Counted from the first letter of the stretch, positions 51,227 to 59,130 are shown. The stretch: DNA of 64,000 bases from Microbacterium binotii (GCF_021398715.1 NZ_CP090347.1:2976001-3040000), one strand, 5' to 3'. Translations and numbers: made by a program. The notes: generated from the sequence alone by a model not told the origin.

Positions 51227-52662
51227 GCGGGCTCCTCCGTCGGCGCTTCGATGCTCTCGCGCGCCGCATCCGCCGGCGCGTCGGCGACAGCCCGGTCGAC
51301 GAGTGCGCCCGCGAGTCCCGTGCAGGCGGCGGGATCCAGCAAGGCGTCGACGTCGTCGGCGGGATGCGGCGCGCCGGGCACCCGGTCCAGCGCCGCTTCG
51401 AGCGCCTCGCGCACGAGCGCGCGGAGGTCGCCGCCCGCGGTCGCGGCACCGACGATGCGGCGCACCTCGTCGGTGCCGATCACGGGCGCGAGCAGGATGG
51501 ACAGCCGCTCCGACACCAGCAGGCCATCGGTCACGGCGAGCGCACGGGCCACGGCGTCTTCGTCGACCTGCAGTCCGGTCACGAGCGCGTGTGTCGTCTC
51601 GGCAGCGCCGAGCGCGAGACGCAGCAGCTCCCGCAGCGTCGGCCACTCCGCGTGCCATGCACCGTCGGGGCGTTCGTCCGCGGCGAGCGCGGCCGCGAGG
51701 TGCAGCGTGGCTCCCAGCTGCGGTGCCCGAAGCGCCGCCGAGCGCACGAGCACGGCGCCGGTGGGGTTGCGTTTCTGGGGCATCGCACTCGAACCGCCGC
51801 CGACGCCCTCCGCGAGTTCGCCGATCTCGGTGCGCGAGCCGGTCGCGACATCGGTCGCGAGTTTGCCGAGAGCGTCGATCGCCTGCACGAGCGCATCGCC
51901 GAACTCGGTGACGGGCCAGCGCGAGACGTGCCACGGCGCGTCGGGGGCGGCGAGCGCGAGCTCTGCGGCGTACGCGGACGGGAGAGCGGATGCCGCATCC
52001 GTCCCGCCGATCTCGACGAAGGAGGCGAGGGTGCCGCCCGCGCCTCCCAGCTGCGCGGGAAGCTGCCCGACGGCATCGCCGAGCCGGACGCGCGCACGGG
52101 TGACGCCGCGCAACCAGCCCGCGGCACGAGCACCCACGGTGGTCGGCACGGCATGCTGCGTCAGCGTGCGGGCGGCGGCGACCGTGTCGCGGTGGACGAC
52201 GGCGAACCCGGAGAGCTGCGCCTCGACCTGCCGGAGAACCCCCAGCAGATGCAGCCCCGCGCGCCGGGAGAGCAGCATGAGTGCCGAGTCGAGGATGTCC
52301 TGGCTCGTGGCACCGCGGTGCAGCCAGGGACGCACCTGGATCGATGCGCGATCGTCGAGCCGGGCGATGAGAGGGATGACGGGATTGCCGCCCGCGACGG
52401 CCGCACTCGCCAGCCGCGCGGTGTCGAGCCACTCGGCGTCGACGAGCGCGCCACCCCCGGACCACCCGAACTCCTCGGATGCGGCAGCGGCGACCGCATC
52501 CGGGGCGACACCGACGACGGCCCAGGCCCGCACGAGGGCGACCTCGGCGGTCACGAGAGCGGCAGCCACGGCATCGTCGGCCACGAGGGCGTCGTGCGAC
52601 ACCGTCACCGGGGAGAGCAGCCCCACATCCGTGAAGGGCGCCCCGGGTTCGTCAGAAGGCAA
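51223..52662 (-). CDS. pcaB: 3-carboxy-cis,cis-muconate cycloisomerase
   Basis: Lactonises beta-carboxymuconate to 4-carboxymuconolactone. A 479-residue member of the fumarase/aspartase superfamily with the signature GGGSSAMPQKRNPTGAVL. The conserved His-Arg-Gly-Ala-Thr-Ser (LHRGATSQDILDSALM) and TQHAVPTTVGARAAGW are also present. The most upstream reasonable start is the TTG at 52662. It has AAGGAGA about nine bases upstream and overlaps the end of pcaG by 11 bp. A later GTG (VGLLSPVTV) would lack a ribosome site. The C-terminal ~50 residues are acidic and Ala-rich. Confidence 0.9.
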   Translation of the reverse strand: MPSDEPGAPFTDVGLLSPVTVSHDALVADDAVAAALVTAEVALVRAWAVVGVAPDAVAAAASEEFGWSGGGALVDAEWLDTARLASAAVAGGNPVIPLIARLDDRASIQVRPWLHRGATSQDILDSALMLLSRRAGLHLLGVLRQVEAQLSGFAVVHRDTVAAARTLTQHAVPTTVGARAAGWLRGVTRARVRLGDAVGQLPAQLGGAGGTLASFVEIGGTDAASALPSAYAAELALAAPDAPWHVSRWPVTEFGDALVQAIDALGKLATDVATGSRTEIGELAEGVGGGSSAMPQKRNPTGAVLVRSAALRAPQLGATLHLAAALAADERPDGAWHAEWPTLRELLRLALGAAETTHALVTGLQVDEDAVARALAVTDGLLVSERLSILLAPVIGTDEVRRIVGAATAGGDLRALVREALEAALDRVPGAPHPADDVDALLDPAACTGLAGALVDRAVADAPADAARESIEAPTEEPA

Positions 52663-53209
52663 GGAAAACGGTCTCCTTCTCGCCCTGCAGGTGGATGTCG
52701 TGGGTGAGATCACCCTCGGGCGTGCGCGTCGCGACGAGCGTAGCGCGCTCGTGGGGCTCGAGCGAGGAGAGCAGCGGATCCGCCGCGAGCAGCTCTTCGT
52801 CGTCCGGCAGGTAGATGCGCGTGTGCAGCTTGTTCGGGAGCCCGCGGGCGAAGACGACGGCCGCGTAGAACGGCGCCTTGCCGTCGATCGGACCGGGGTT
52901 GCGCGTCCAGAAGTCGTACGCGCCCTCATCCGTCGTGAAGCTGCGACCGAAGCCGGTGAAGGTGTGGTCGTCGCGGCGACGAGAGCCGCGCGCGCGGGAG
53001 ATCGTGCCGTCGGTGTCGGCTCCCCAGATCTCGATCACGGCGTCGGGGATCGGAGCCCCCGCACCGTCGTAGATCGTCCCCGACAGCACGATCGCGCCGC
53101 TGGAGTGCGGGAAGACGACCTCGTGCATCTTGGGGTACTCGAGACCGAAGGCGAAGAAGGGTCCGACCGTCTGGCCGGAGGTGGCGGGAAGGCGCGTGGC
53201 TTCGGACAT
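52652..53209 (-). CDS. pcaG: Protocatechuate 3,4-dioxygenase, alpha subunit
   Basis: With PcaH forms the non-haem iron(III) intradiol dioxygenase opening protocatechuate between C3 and C4. The 185-residue alpha chain begins RLPATSGQTVGPFFAFGLEYP. It has the intradiol GTIYDGAGAPIPDAVIEIWGADTDG strand, FTGFGRSFTTDEGAYDFWTRNPGPI and LPNKLHTRIYLPDDEEL, without the full set of iron ligands, as usual for the alpha chain. ATG 53209 sits behind GGGAGAG, one base after the pcaH stop. Its last 11 bp carry the TTG start and part of the ribosome site of pcaB. Confidence 0.93.
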   Translation of the reverse strand: MSEATRLPATSGQTVGPFFAFGLEYPKMHEVVFPHSSGAIVLSGTIYDGAGAPIPDAVIEIWGADTDGTISRARGSRRRDDHTFTGFGRSFTTDEGAYDFWTRNPGPIDGKAPFYAAVVFARGLPNKLHTRIYLPDDEELLAADPLLSSLEPHERATLVATRTPEGDLTHDIHLQGEKETVFLAF

Positions 53210-53210
53210 C

Positions 53211-54029
53211 TCAGTGCTCTCCCTCGGGCTCGAACCAGGTCGCATCCGGGCCGTCGACGACGATGTCCCAGCGGTAACCCATCGAGAACTCGGGCACCGT
53301 GAGGTCGTGGTCGTAGGCGGCGATCAGGCGGTCGCGATCGCGCTGATCGCGGATGGTGTTGTAGATCGGGTCGAGCGCGAACAGCGGGTCGCCGGGGAAG
53401 TACATCTGCGTGATCAGGCGCTGCGTGAAGCCGCCGCCGAAGAGCGAGAAGTGGATGTGGGCGGGGCGCCAGGCGTTGATGTGGTTCTTCCACGGGTACG
53501 GACCGGGCTTGATGGTCGTGAAGGTGAAGCCGCCGTCGTCGCCCGTGATGGTGCGGCCGGCGCCGGTGAAGTTCGGATCCAGCGGAGCCGGATGCTGGTC
53601 GCGCTGGTGGATGTAGCGGCCGGCCGCGTTGGCCTGCCAGATCTCGACGAGCTGGTTGGCCAGAGGACGTCCCCAGCTGTCGAGCAGGCGCCCCGTGACG
53701 GTGATGCGCTCACCCTGCGGCTCGCCGCGGTGCTGGAGCGTCAGGTCGGACTCGATCTGCGCGACGTCTCGCTGCCCGTACGCGGGCGAGAACAGCTCGA
53801 TGGTCTCGGGGTCGACGAGCCGCGGGTTCTTGGTGGGGTGGCGCAGCAGGCTCGAGCGGTAGGGCGCGAAGTCGTAGAGCGTGGTGGGCACGTCCTCGCC
53901 GGCGGCCACGCGACGGGCGGCGTCGGCGTGCGCGTCCGCGATCTCCTGGTTGATCTTCGACTGCGTGGGCATGTCGGCCGAGGCCAACAGCGACTCGGGA
54001 GCCGCAGCCTGGGGCGGAGGGGTGGACAT
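53211..54029 (-). CDS. pcaH: Protocatechuate 3,4-dioxygenase, beta subunit
   Basis: The catalytic subunit, binding Fe(III) with two Tyr and two His. Visible are LDSWGRPLANQLVEIWQANAAGRYIHQRDQH (first Tyr ligand), GPYPWKNHINAWRPAHIHFSLFG (second Tyr region and His pair) and MYFPGDPLFALDPIYN. The 272-residue form from ATG 54029 has a ~30-residue Pro/Ala-rich start; an internal ATG (MPTQSKINQEI) would give the usual length, so the true start may be ~20 codons later. It heads the pcaHGBDC operon, with a 17-bp palindrome 75 bp upstream. Confidence 0.92.
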   Translation of the reverse strand: MSTPPPQAAAPESLLASADMPTQSKINQEIADAHADAARRVAAGEDVPTTLYDFAPYRSSLLRHPTKNPRLVDPETIELFSPAYGQRDVAQIESDLTLQHRGEPQGERITVTGRLLDSWGRPLANQLVEIWQANAAGRYIHQRDQHPAPLDPNFTGAGRTITGDDGGFTFTTIKPGPYPWKNHINAWRPAHIHFSLFGGGFTQRLITQMYFPGDPLFALDPIYNTIRDQRDRDRLIAAYDHDLTVPEFSMGYRWDIVVDGPDATWFEPEGEH

Positions 54030-54103
54030 GGAACCGTCTCCTTCGACGTCACACGGGTGGGGTGTCCAGGGTTGCACCGGCGGGCCGCATCCGGTCGCCT
54101 CCG

Positions 54104-54120
54104 TTCTCACTCAGTGAGAA
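54104..54120. promoter_or_regulatory. Perfect 17-bp palindrome upstream of pcaH, across the IclR stop codon
   Basis: TTCTCACT and AGTGAGAA mirror each other around one central C (8+1+8). The palindrome covers the stop codon and last codons of the IclR gene at 54111-54872 and lies 75 bp before the pcaH start, so it is well placed as the operator for that operon. IclR-family proteins bind palindromes of this size. Confidence 0.55.
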
Positions 54121-54872
54121 TCGGTTCCTCGGAGAGCCTTGGTCAGATCCTTCGCCGCCTGCACGACCAGCGGGGCGAGACGCCTCTCATCGGCGCCGTC
54201 GAGGTGCGTGACGACGCCGAGCGCCGTGGCCGGCAGCCCCGAGATCGTGCCGAGGGCGGCGGCGACCGAGATGTTGCCGAGCGTCATCTCCTCGCGGGTC
54301 ACGGCGTAGCCCCGGCGCCGGGTGAGCACGATGTCGGCGCGGAGCACGTCGGGGTCGGTGATCGAGTGCCGCGTCTCGGGCACGAGGGGGGCGGCGAGGT
54401 ACGTGTCGAGCCATGCTTCGTCGCACGTCGCGAGCAGCGCACGACCCACCCCCGTCGTGTGCAGCGGGTGTCGCCCGCCGGCGCGCCCGAGGGTGGGAAC
54501 CGAGGCGCGCCCGGTGATCCGCCCCGCGAACAGCACGACCGCATCCGGTGGGGTCGGGGCGTCGAGCACCGCGAGGTGGACGTTCTCCCCCGTCGCCTCG
54601 TACAGCCGCACGAGGTGGGGCAGCGACTGCTCCCGCAGCCGAAGCGCCAGAGGCGAGAGTTCGCCGAGCTCCCACATCCTGGCGCCGACGGCGTACGTGT
54701 GCGCGGAGGTGCGCTCGACGAGGCCCTCGCCGATGAGCTGGACGAGGAGGCGATGCACCGTCGAGAGGGGAAGGCCCGCGCGCTCGGCGAGCTCGGCGGC
54801 GGTGAGCTCGGGGGCGTCTTCGTCGAACGCCCGCATGAGCGCCATCGCCCGACGCAGCACGCCATCCGCCAT
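54111..54872 (-). CDS. IclR-family regulator adjoining the pcaHGBDC operon
   Basis: 253 residues. The winged HTH (VLRRAMALMRAFDEDAPELTAAELAERAGLPLSTVHRLLVQLIGEGLV) is followed by an effector domain (VHLAVLDAPTPPDAVVLFAGRI, ARRHPLHTTGVGRALLATC-like GGRHPLHTTGVGRALLATC). It lies upstream of and on the same strand as pcaH and is divergent from a second IclR gene. With a palindrome at its 3' end next to the pcaH promoter, it is the likely regulator of that operon. The second IclR protein is a paralogue, and their targets could be swapped. TAGGGT stands six bases before the ATG. Confidence 0.85.
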   Translation of the reverse strand: MADGVLRRAMALMRAFDEDAPELTAAELAERAGLPLSTVHRLLVQLIGEGLVERTSAHTYAVGARMWELGELSPLALRLREQSLPHLVRLYEATGENVHLAVLDAPTPPDAVVLFAGRITGRASVPTLGRAGGRHPLHTTGVGRALLATCDEAWLDTYLAAPLVPETRHSITDPDVLRADIVLTRRRGYAVTREEMTLGNISVAAALGTISGLPATALGVVTHLDGADERRLAPLVVQAAKDLTKALRGTDSH

Positions 54873-54878
54873 GCCCTC

Positions 54879-54884
54879 ACCCTA
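54879..54884 (-). promoter_or_regulatory. Leaderless-type -10 (TAGGGT, N6, ATG) for the IclR gene
   Basis: Minus-strand TAGGGT, then GAGGGC, then ATG 54872. The short 58-bp interval between the two divergent IclR genes leaves little room for long leaders. GAGGG might also act as ribosome site. Confidence 0.4.
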
Positions 54885-54930
54885 GCCGCGGGGTGCCTGC
54901 GGGATGCGGGATGCGTGAGATGGTGGCGGC

Positions 54931-55683
54931 ATGGCCAACTCGCCGAGCGGGGACTCGATGACGGCACGCATCGTGCGCGTGCTCGAGACGTTCACCGCCG
55001 ATCGCACGGTGCAGACGGCGGCGGAGATCGGCAGGCGTGCGCAGCTTCCCGCATCCACCGCGCACCGCATCGTCGACGACCTCGTCGCCGAGGGCCTGCT
55101 CGAGCGCGACGACGAACGCCGGATCCGCATCGGCATGCACCTCTGGGAGCTCGCCCTGCGCGGTTCGACGGCGCTGCGCCTGAGGCAAGCGGCGCTTCCG
55201 GCGATGTCCGCCGTGCAGGACGTCATCCGCGAGCACACGCAGTTGGCCGTGCTCGAGGCCGATGAGGCACTGTTCGTCGAGCGCCTCTCGCATCCGGATG
55301 CGGGAGCGAACATCACGCGCATCGCCGGCCGCCTCCCGCTGCACGCGTCGTCCGCGGGGCTCGTCCTCCTCGCGCACGCCCCCGCCGCCCTTCGCGAGCG
55401 GGTGCTCGACGCGCCCCTGCGACGCGTGGCCCGCGAGACCATGACGGATGCGGCCGAGCTGCGCCGCATCCTCACCCGCATCCGGCGCGACGGGTACGTG
55501 ATCGCGCCGGGCTCGATCGAGTCGGTGTCGACGGGCGTCGCCGTGCCGCTGCGCGAGGCGGGCGAGGTGATCGCGGCGCTCTCGGTGGTGCTGCCCCGCG
55601 ACGCCGACGCGGAGCGCGCCCTCGCGCCGCTGCGGACGGCGGCCGCCGAGATCGAGGCGGGGCTGCGCAGTACCCGCGCCTGA
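54931..55683 (+). CDS. IclR-family regulator preceding pobA
   Basis: 250 residues. The HTH (MTARIVRVLETFTADRTVQTAAEIGRRAQLPASTAHRIVDDLVAEGLLERDDERRIRIG) is followed by an IclR sensor domain (HTQLAVLEADEALFVERLS, ITRIAGRLPLHASSAGLVLLAHAP). It is oriented toward pobA, whose start is 147 bp downstream with a repeated CATTCAAC word in between. It is therefore probably the pobR-type regulator for 4-hydroxybenzoate hydroxylase or for the adjacent pca operon. It shares family and layout with the divergent neighbour but is clearly a separate gene. Confidence 0.85.
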   Translation: MANSPSGDSMTARIVRVLETFTADRTVQTAAEIGRRAQLPASTAHRIVDDLVAEGLLERDDERRIRIGMHLWELALRGSTALRLRQAALPAMSAVQDVIREHTQLAVLEADEALFVERLSHPDAGANITRIAGRLPLHASSAGLVLLAHAPAALRERVLDAPLRRVARETMTDAAELRRILTRIRRDGYVIAPGSIESVSTGVAVPLREAGEVIAALSVVLPRDADAERALAPLRTAAAEIEAGLRSTRA

Positions 55684-55742
55684 GCGCGCCCGCACGGCGG
55701 GTGCCGGATGCCGGGGACCGATCCGGAGCCCACAAGGAGGCC

Positions 55743-55809
55743 CATTCAACGGGAGAATGTGCGATGGATGCGGTGGCGCGGGGCACACTGGTCGGCAGCA
55801 TTCAACAGG
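55743..55809 (+). promoter_or_regulatory. Direct repeats CATTCAAC(G/A)GG before pobA
   Basis: CATTCAACGGG at 55743-55753 and CATTCAACAGG at 55799-55809, 56 bp apart, flank the likely pobA promoter. The first copy is followed by GAATG, so it is also half of an inverted pair CATTC...GAATG (55743-55759). These are candidate regulator sites; the identity of the binding protein is not shown. Confidence 0.4.
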
Positions 55810-55830
55810 CCCGTCGTCGAAGGAGACGCC

Positions 55831-57015
55831 ATGACCGTTATCCGCACCCGTGTCGCCATCGTCGGCGCCGGCCCCGCCGGGCTCCTGCTCTCCCACCTGC
55901 TCGCCGACGCCGGCATCGAGTCGGTCATCGTCGACTCCCGCACGCGCGAGCAGATCGAGACGACCATCCGCGCCGGCATCCTCGAACAAGGCACCGTGGA
56001 CCTGCTCGTCGCCAGCGGCGCGTCGACGCGCGTGCTCACCGACGGCAACCGGCACGACGGCATCGAGCTGCGCTTCGACGGCGAGGGCCACCGCATCGAC
56101 TTCCCCTCCCTGACCGGCCGCAGCGTCTGGCTCTACCCGCAGCACGAAGTGCTCAAGGATCTCGTGGCCACGCGACTCGCCGCCGGCCAGGACCTGCGTT
56201 TCGGTGTGCGCGTCGACGCGGTGGAGGACGCCGCATCCGATCGCCCTCGCGTCATCGGCGAGGATGCCGACGGGCAGCGTGTCGAGATCGAGGCCGAGTT
56301 CGTCGTGGGCGCGGACGGCTCGCGCTCCGTCGTCCGCCGGACGCTCGGCGGGTCGGCGGCGGGCTCGTTCCGCGAGTACCCGTTCGCGTGGTTCGGCATC
56401 CTGTGCGAGGCGCCGCCGAGCTCCGAGGAGCTCATCTACAGCAACTCGGATGCGGGCTTCGCCCTCATCAGCCAGCGCAGCAGCACGGTGCAGCGCATGT
56501 ACTTCCAGTGCGACCCCGAGGCCGACCCCGACGCACTGAGCGAGGCGGAGATCTGGGACGCGCTGCAGGCGCGCGTCCCCGGCACGACCCTCAACGAGGG
56601 ACCCATCTTCCAGCGGGACGTGCTGCGCTTCCGCAGCTTCGTCGCCGGCGAACTGCGCCGCGGCCGCGTCGCGCTCATCGGTGACGCCGCACACACGGTC
56701 CCACCGACGGGCGCGAAGGGCATGAACCTCGCCGTCGCCGACGTGGTGCTGCTCGACATCGCGCTGCGCGCGCTCCTGCTCTCCGGTGACGAACGACCGA
56801 TCGACGCCTTCGCCGAGACGGCGTCGCGGCGGATCTGGAAGGCCCAGCACTTCTCGTGGTGGATGACCAGCATGCTCCACCGCACCCCCGACGCGTCCGA
56901 CTTCGACCGCCAGCGGCAGCTCGGCGAGCTCCGTTCCATCATCGACTCGGATGCGGGCCGCACCTACCTCGCCGAGGCGTACACCGGCTGGCCCTTCGAG
57001 ACCCGCCTCGGCTGA
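55831..57015 (+). CDS. pobA: 4-hydroxybenzoate 3-monooxygenase
   Basis: An FAD and NAD(P)H-dependent aromatic hydroxylase turning 4-hydroxybenzoate into protocatechuate. The 394-residue protein is the usual length and has the FAD motif VAIVGAGPAGLLLSHLLADAGIES. The early RTREQIETTIRAGILEQGTV matches the characteristic PobA Arg44/RAGVLEQ region. Also present are the DG motif EFVVGADGSRSVVR and the GDAAHTVPPTGAKGMNLAVAD FAD motif. ATG 55831 with AAGGAGACGCC upstream is clearly right. It links the side-chain pathway products to the pca genes. Confidence 0.95.
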   Translation: MTVIRTRVAIVGAGPAGLLLSHLLADAGIESVIVDSRTREQIETTIRAGILEQGTVDLLVASGASTRVLTDGNRHDGIELRFDGEGHRIDFPSLTGRSVWLYPQHEVLKDLVATRLAAGQDLRFGVRVDAVEDAASDRPRVIGEDADGQRVEIEAEFVVGADGSRSVVRRTLGGSAAGSFREYPFAWFGILCEAPPSSEELIYSNSDAGFALISQRSSTVQRMYFQCDPEADPDALSEAEIWDALQARVPGTTLNEGPIFQRDVLRFRSFVAGELRRGRVALIGDAAHTVPPTGAKGMNLAVADVVLLDIALRALLLSGDERPIDAFAETASRRIWKAQHFSWWMTSMLHRTPDASDFDRQRQLGELRSIIDSDAGRTYLAEAYTGWPFETRLG

Positions 57016-57192
57016 CCCGCGCGGGGCGGGCCGCCGCGCCGCGGCCACCGCGACACCCGCACGGTCACCCGTCACCAGACCACCCCACACGCCCCACCAG
57101 CCACCATCCGCACCACGCACCGTGCACACGTCGCACCGCGGGGCACTCATCCGTCGCGCGAAAGCGGGCGCGGACGGAGGCGGCGGGCAGGG

Positions 57193-57198
57193 TAGAGT
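57193..57198 (+). promoter_or_regulatory. Candidate -10 (TAGAGT) deciding the MFS gene start
   Basis: TAGAGT lies three bases before GTG 57202 and nine before GTG 57208. A transcript starting 6-7 nt after the box would begin at about 57205, so GTG 57208 is the more likely start codon. The 186-bp gap before it (57016-57201) is an AC-rich low-complexity stretch in which I see nothing else. Confidence 0.35.
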
Positions 57199-57207
57199 CC
57201 GGTGCTC

Positions 57208-58431
57208 GTGAGCATCCAGACCCCCGACGAAAGCGCAAGCCGACGCGGACGGGCGTTGCTGCTGCTGATCGCTGTGGCGCTGGTGGCCGCCAACATGCGC
57301 GCGACGATCACGGGCGTCGGACCGCTGCTCGAGGAGATCGCAGACGATCTCGGCACGACGACCGCAGCCCTCGGTGCGCTCGCCGCCGTTCCCCTCCTCG
57401 CCTGGGCGATCGTCTCGCCGTTGACCCACGGCCTGTCTCGCCGCTTCGGGATGTCGCGCGTGCTGCTGTGCGCCCTCATCGCGCTCGGGGCGGGAACGGC
57501 CTGGCGCTCGCTGCCGGGCACGGAGGTCAATCTGTGGCTCGGAACCGGACTGATCGGCGCATCCCTCGCCGTCGCCAACGTGATCATGCCGGCGGTGATC
57601 AAGCGCGACTTCCCGGGGCGCGTGCCGGTCATGATGGGCATGTACACGGCGCTGCTCGGCGGCGTGGGGGCCGTCGCCTCGGCCGTCGTCGTGCCCATCT
57701 CGCATGCCGTGGACGATCCGGATGCGGGGTGGCGCGTGGCGTTGGCCGCGACCGCCGCACTCCTGCCGCTCACGATCGCCCTCTGGGCCTGGGCGCAGCA
57801 CGGCCGCACGCCGCGGACCGCCCCGGCACCTTCCCCACCGGGAACCCCGCGCAGCACGGGGATCTGGCGCGACCCCCTGGCATGGCAGATCGCGGCCTAC
57901 ATGGGAGCGCAGTCGGCGTCGTTCTACATGCTCGTGACGTGGATGGCCCCGCTCGCCGCGTCGACGGGCAAGTCCCCCGTGGCCGCCGGCGTCGATGTCG
58001 CGCTCTACCAGATCCTCGGTGTCGTCGGTTCGTTCGCCGTCGCGTTCGCCCTGCAGGGGCGCCTGCGCCGGGCCGTCCCGGCCGCACTCCCCCTGCTCGC
58101 GATCGCCGCCGCGATCGGCATGATCCTCGCGCCGCAACTGCTGACCGCGTGGGCCCTGCTCTCGGGCTTGTCGGCGGGGGCGTCGCTGAGCATGTCGCTG
58201 ACCCTGATGGCGCAGCGCGCGAGGGATGCCGCCGCATCCTCCGCGCTCTCCGGCATGTCGCAGTCGGTCGGATACCTCCTCGCCGCCGCCGGCCCCATCT
58301 GCTTCGGAGCCCTCCACGCACTCGACGGCGGATGGACCGCGCCGCTGCTGCTCTACATCGCCGTCCTGGTCGGACAGTGCGTGGTCGGCGTCTCGGTCGG
58401 TCGCGAACGGTACGTGCTCGAGGGCCGCTGA
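57208..58431 (+). CDS. MFS transporter, CynX/NimT-like
   Basis: A 407-residue polytopic protein with twelve hydrophobic helices. The N-terminal LLLIAVALVAANMRATITGVGPLLEEI is the typical CynX/NimT family start, followed by LSRRFGMSRVLL and a central loop rich in Pro/Arg (TPRTAPAPSPPGTPRSTG). Members transport cyanate, nitroimidazoles and other small anions. Lying next to pobA and the hydroxycinnamate genes, it may take up aromatic acids, but that is only inferred from place. GTG 57202 is an alternative start two codons earlier. An elaborate palindrome follows the stop. Confidence 0.82.
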   Translation: MSIQTPDESASRRGRALLLLIAVALVAANMRATITGVGPLLEEIADDLGTTTAALGALAAVPLLAWAIVSPLTHGLSRRFGMSRVLLCALIALGAGTAWRSLPGTEVNLWLGTGLIGASLAVANVIMPAVIKRDFPGRVPVMMGMYTALLGGVGAVASAVVVPISHAVDDPDAGWRVALAATAALLPLTIALWAWAQHGRTPRTAPAPSPPGTPRSTGIWRDPLAWQIAAYMGAQSASFYMLVTWMAPLAASTGKSPVAAGVDVALYQILGVVGSFAVAFALQGRLRRAVPAALPLLAIAAAIGMILAPQLLTAWALLSGLSAGASLSMSLTLMAQRARDAAASSALSGMSQSVGYLLAAAGPICFGALHALDGGWTAPLLLYIAVLVGQCVVGVSVGRERYVLEGR

Positions 58432-58441
58432 GGCTCACTAA

Positions 58442-58532
58442 CCGCATCCGCAACTCAGGAGAAATCCCCCCTGCAGGACGATCCGCGGCGAAACGTCCTG
58501 TCGAGCGGAGATCTCCTGCCGAACGGATGCGG
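58442..58532. repeat. 91-bp nested symmetrical palindrome between convergent genes
   Basis: Three arm pairs are nested with identical spacing on both sides: CCGCATCCG (58442) with CGGATGCGG (58524), CAGGAGA (58456) with TCTCCTG (58512), and CAGGACG (58474) with CGTCCTG (58494). The gaps are 5 and 11 bp on each side and the central loop is 13 bp. It sits between the ends of the MFS gene and the MarR gene, where it may serve as a two-way terminator. Such regular interrupted symmetry is more elaborate than an ordinary hairpin. Confidence 0.8.
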
Positions 58533-58582
58533 ACGCCCGTCGTATGCGGCACGCCCCACGCGGCACGCCGCACGCCCGGCGC

Positions 58583-59041
58583 TCAGGGGAAGGCGATGCG
58601 GCGGAGGAGATCGGCGAGCTGCACGCGCTCGGCGGCCGACAGGTTTCCGTGCAGGTCGCGTTCGGCGGCCTCGGCGGCGGCCAGCGCGCGCTCGTGGAGG
58701 GCCAGGCCGTCGGCGGTCGCGACCACGACGTTGGCCCGACGGTCGGCGGGGTCGGGGCGTCGTTCGATGAGACCACGGCGCTGCAGGTCGTCGACCAGGG
58801 CGACGACCTGGCTGGGGTCGAGGCGCAGGAACTCCGCAAGCTCCCGCTGCGAGGGACCGGCCGCCGTGTCGCAGGCGAGGGCCAGCACCGAGTACGACCG
58901 CACCTTCAACCCGAGGGCCGCCAGGGCCGAATTCCCCGCGGCGAGCGAGAGGGCGTTGGCGCGGGCCAGCAGAAAGCTGACGTCGTCGGTGAGCCGGGCG
59001 CGCGCGTCGGCCTGCGCTGCAGCATCCTCGCTCTTCGGCAT
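58583..59041 (-). CDS. MarR-family regulator (CouR-like, hydroxycinnamate locus)
   Basis: 152 residues. The MarR winged helix (GLKVRSYSVLALACDTAAGPSQRELAEFLRLDPSQVVALVDDLQRRGLIERRPDPADRRANVVVATADG) has the wing DPADRR. It lies divergent from, and 90 bp away from, the hydroxycinnamate-type operon. That parallels the CouR regulator of Rhodococcus, which is released by hydroxycinnamoyl-CoA thioesters. The intergenic AT-rich palindrome AATTGACAATT overlaps a -35 of the operon, a good repressor site. TAGGAT lies six bases before the ATG, so the gene itself may be leaderless. Confidence 0.82.
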   Translation of the reverse strand: MPKSEDAAAQADARARLTDDVSFLLARANALSLAAGNSALAALGLKVRSYSVLALACDTAAGPSQRELAEFLRLDPSQVVALVDDLQRRGLIERRPDPADRRANVVVATADGLALHERALAAAEAAERDLHGNLSAAERVQLADLLRRIAFP

Positions 59042-59047
59042 AGGCAG

Positions 59048-59053
59048 ATCCTA
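59048..59053 (-). promoter_or_regulatory. Leaderless-type -10 (TAGGAT, N6, ATG) for the MarR gene
   Basis: Minus-strand TAGGAT, then CTGCCT, then ATG 59041. A TTATTG stands 17 bp further upstream as a possible -35. Confidence 0.5.
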
Positions 59054-59074
59054 ACAAAAGGTGCGGGAAACAAT

Positions 59075-59105
59075 AATTGACAATTTCAACTAGTCCCGTT
59101 TCAAT
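59075..59105 (+). promoter_or_regulatory. Promoter and operator of the hydroxycinnamate-type operon
   Basis: A -35 TTGACA (59077-59082), 17-bp spacer and TTCAAT (59100-59105) as -10 make a reasonable sigma70-type promoter, 26 bp before the SDR gene. Superimposed are the palindromes AATTG-A-CAATT (59075-59085) and TTGA-CAATT-TCAA (59077-59089). They lie exactly where a MarR repressor would block polymerase binding. Confidence 0.6.
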
Positions 59106-59130
59106 GAGAGCACGAACGAAGGAGTCCCCC

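Noticed and set aside
57016..57207. A small gene in the AC-rich gap before the MFS gene
   Set aside because: The short frames there are His/Pro/Thr low complexity with no ribosome site.
54877..58317. A 1146-codon minus-strand open frame across pobA and the MFS gene
   Set aside because: Low-complexity Arg/Gly/Asp/His composition typical of an antisense frame; both plus-strand genes are recognised families.
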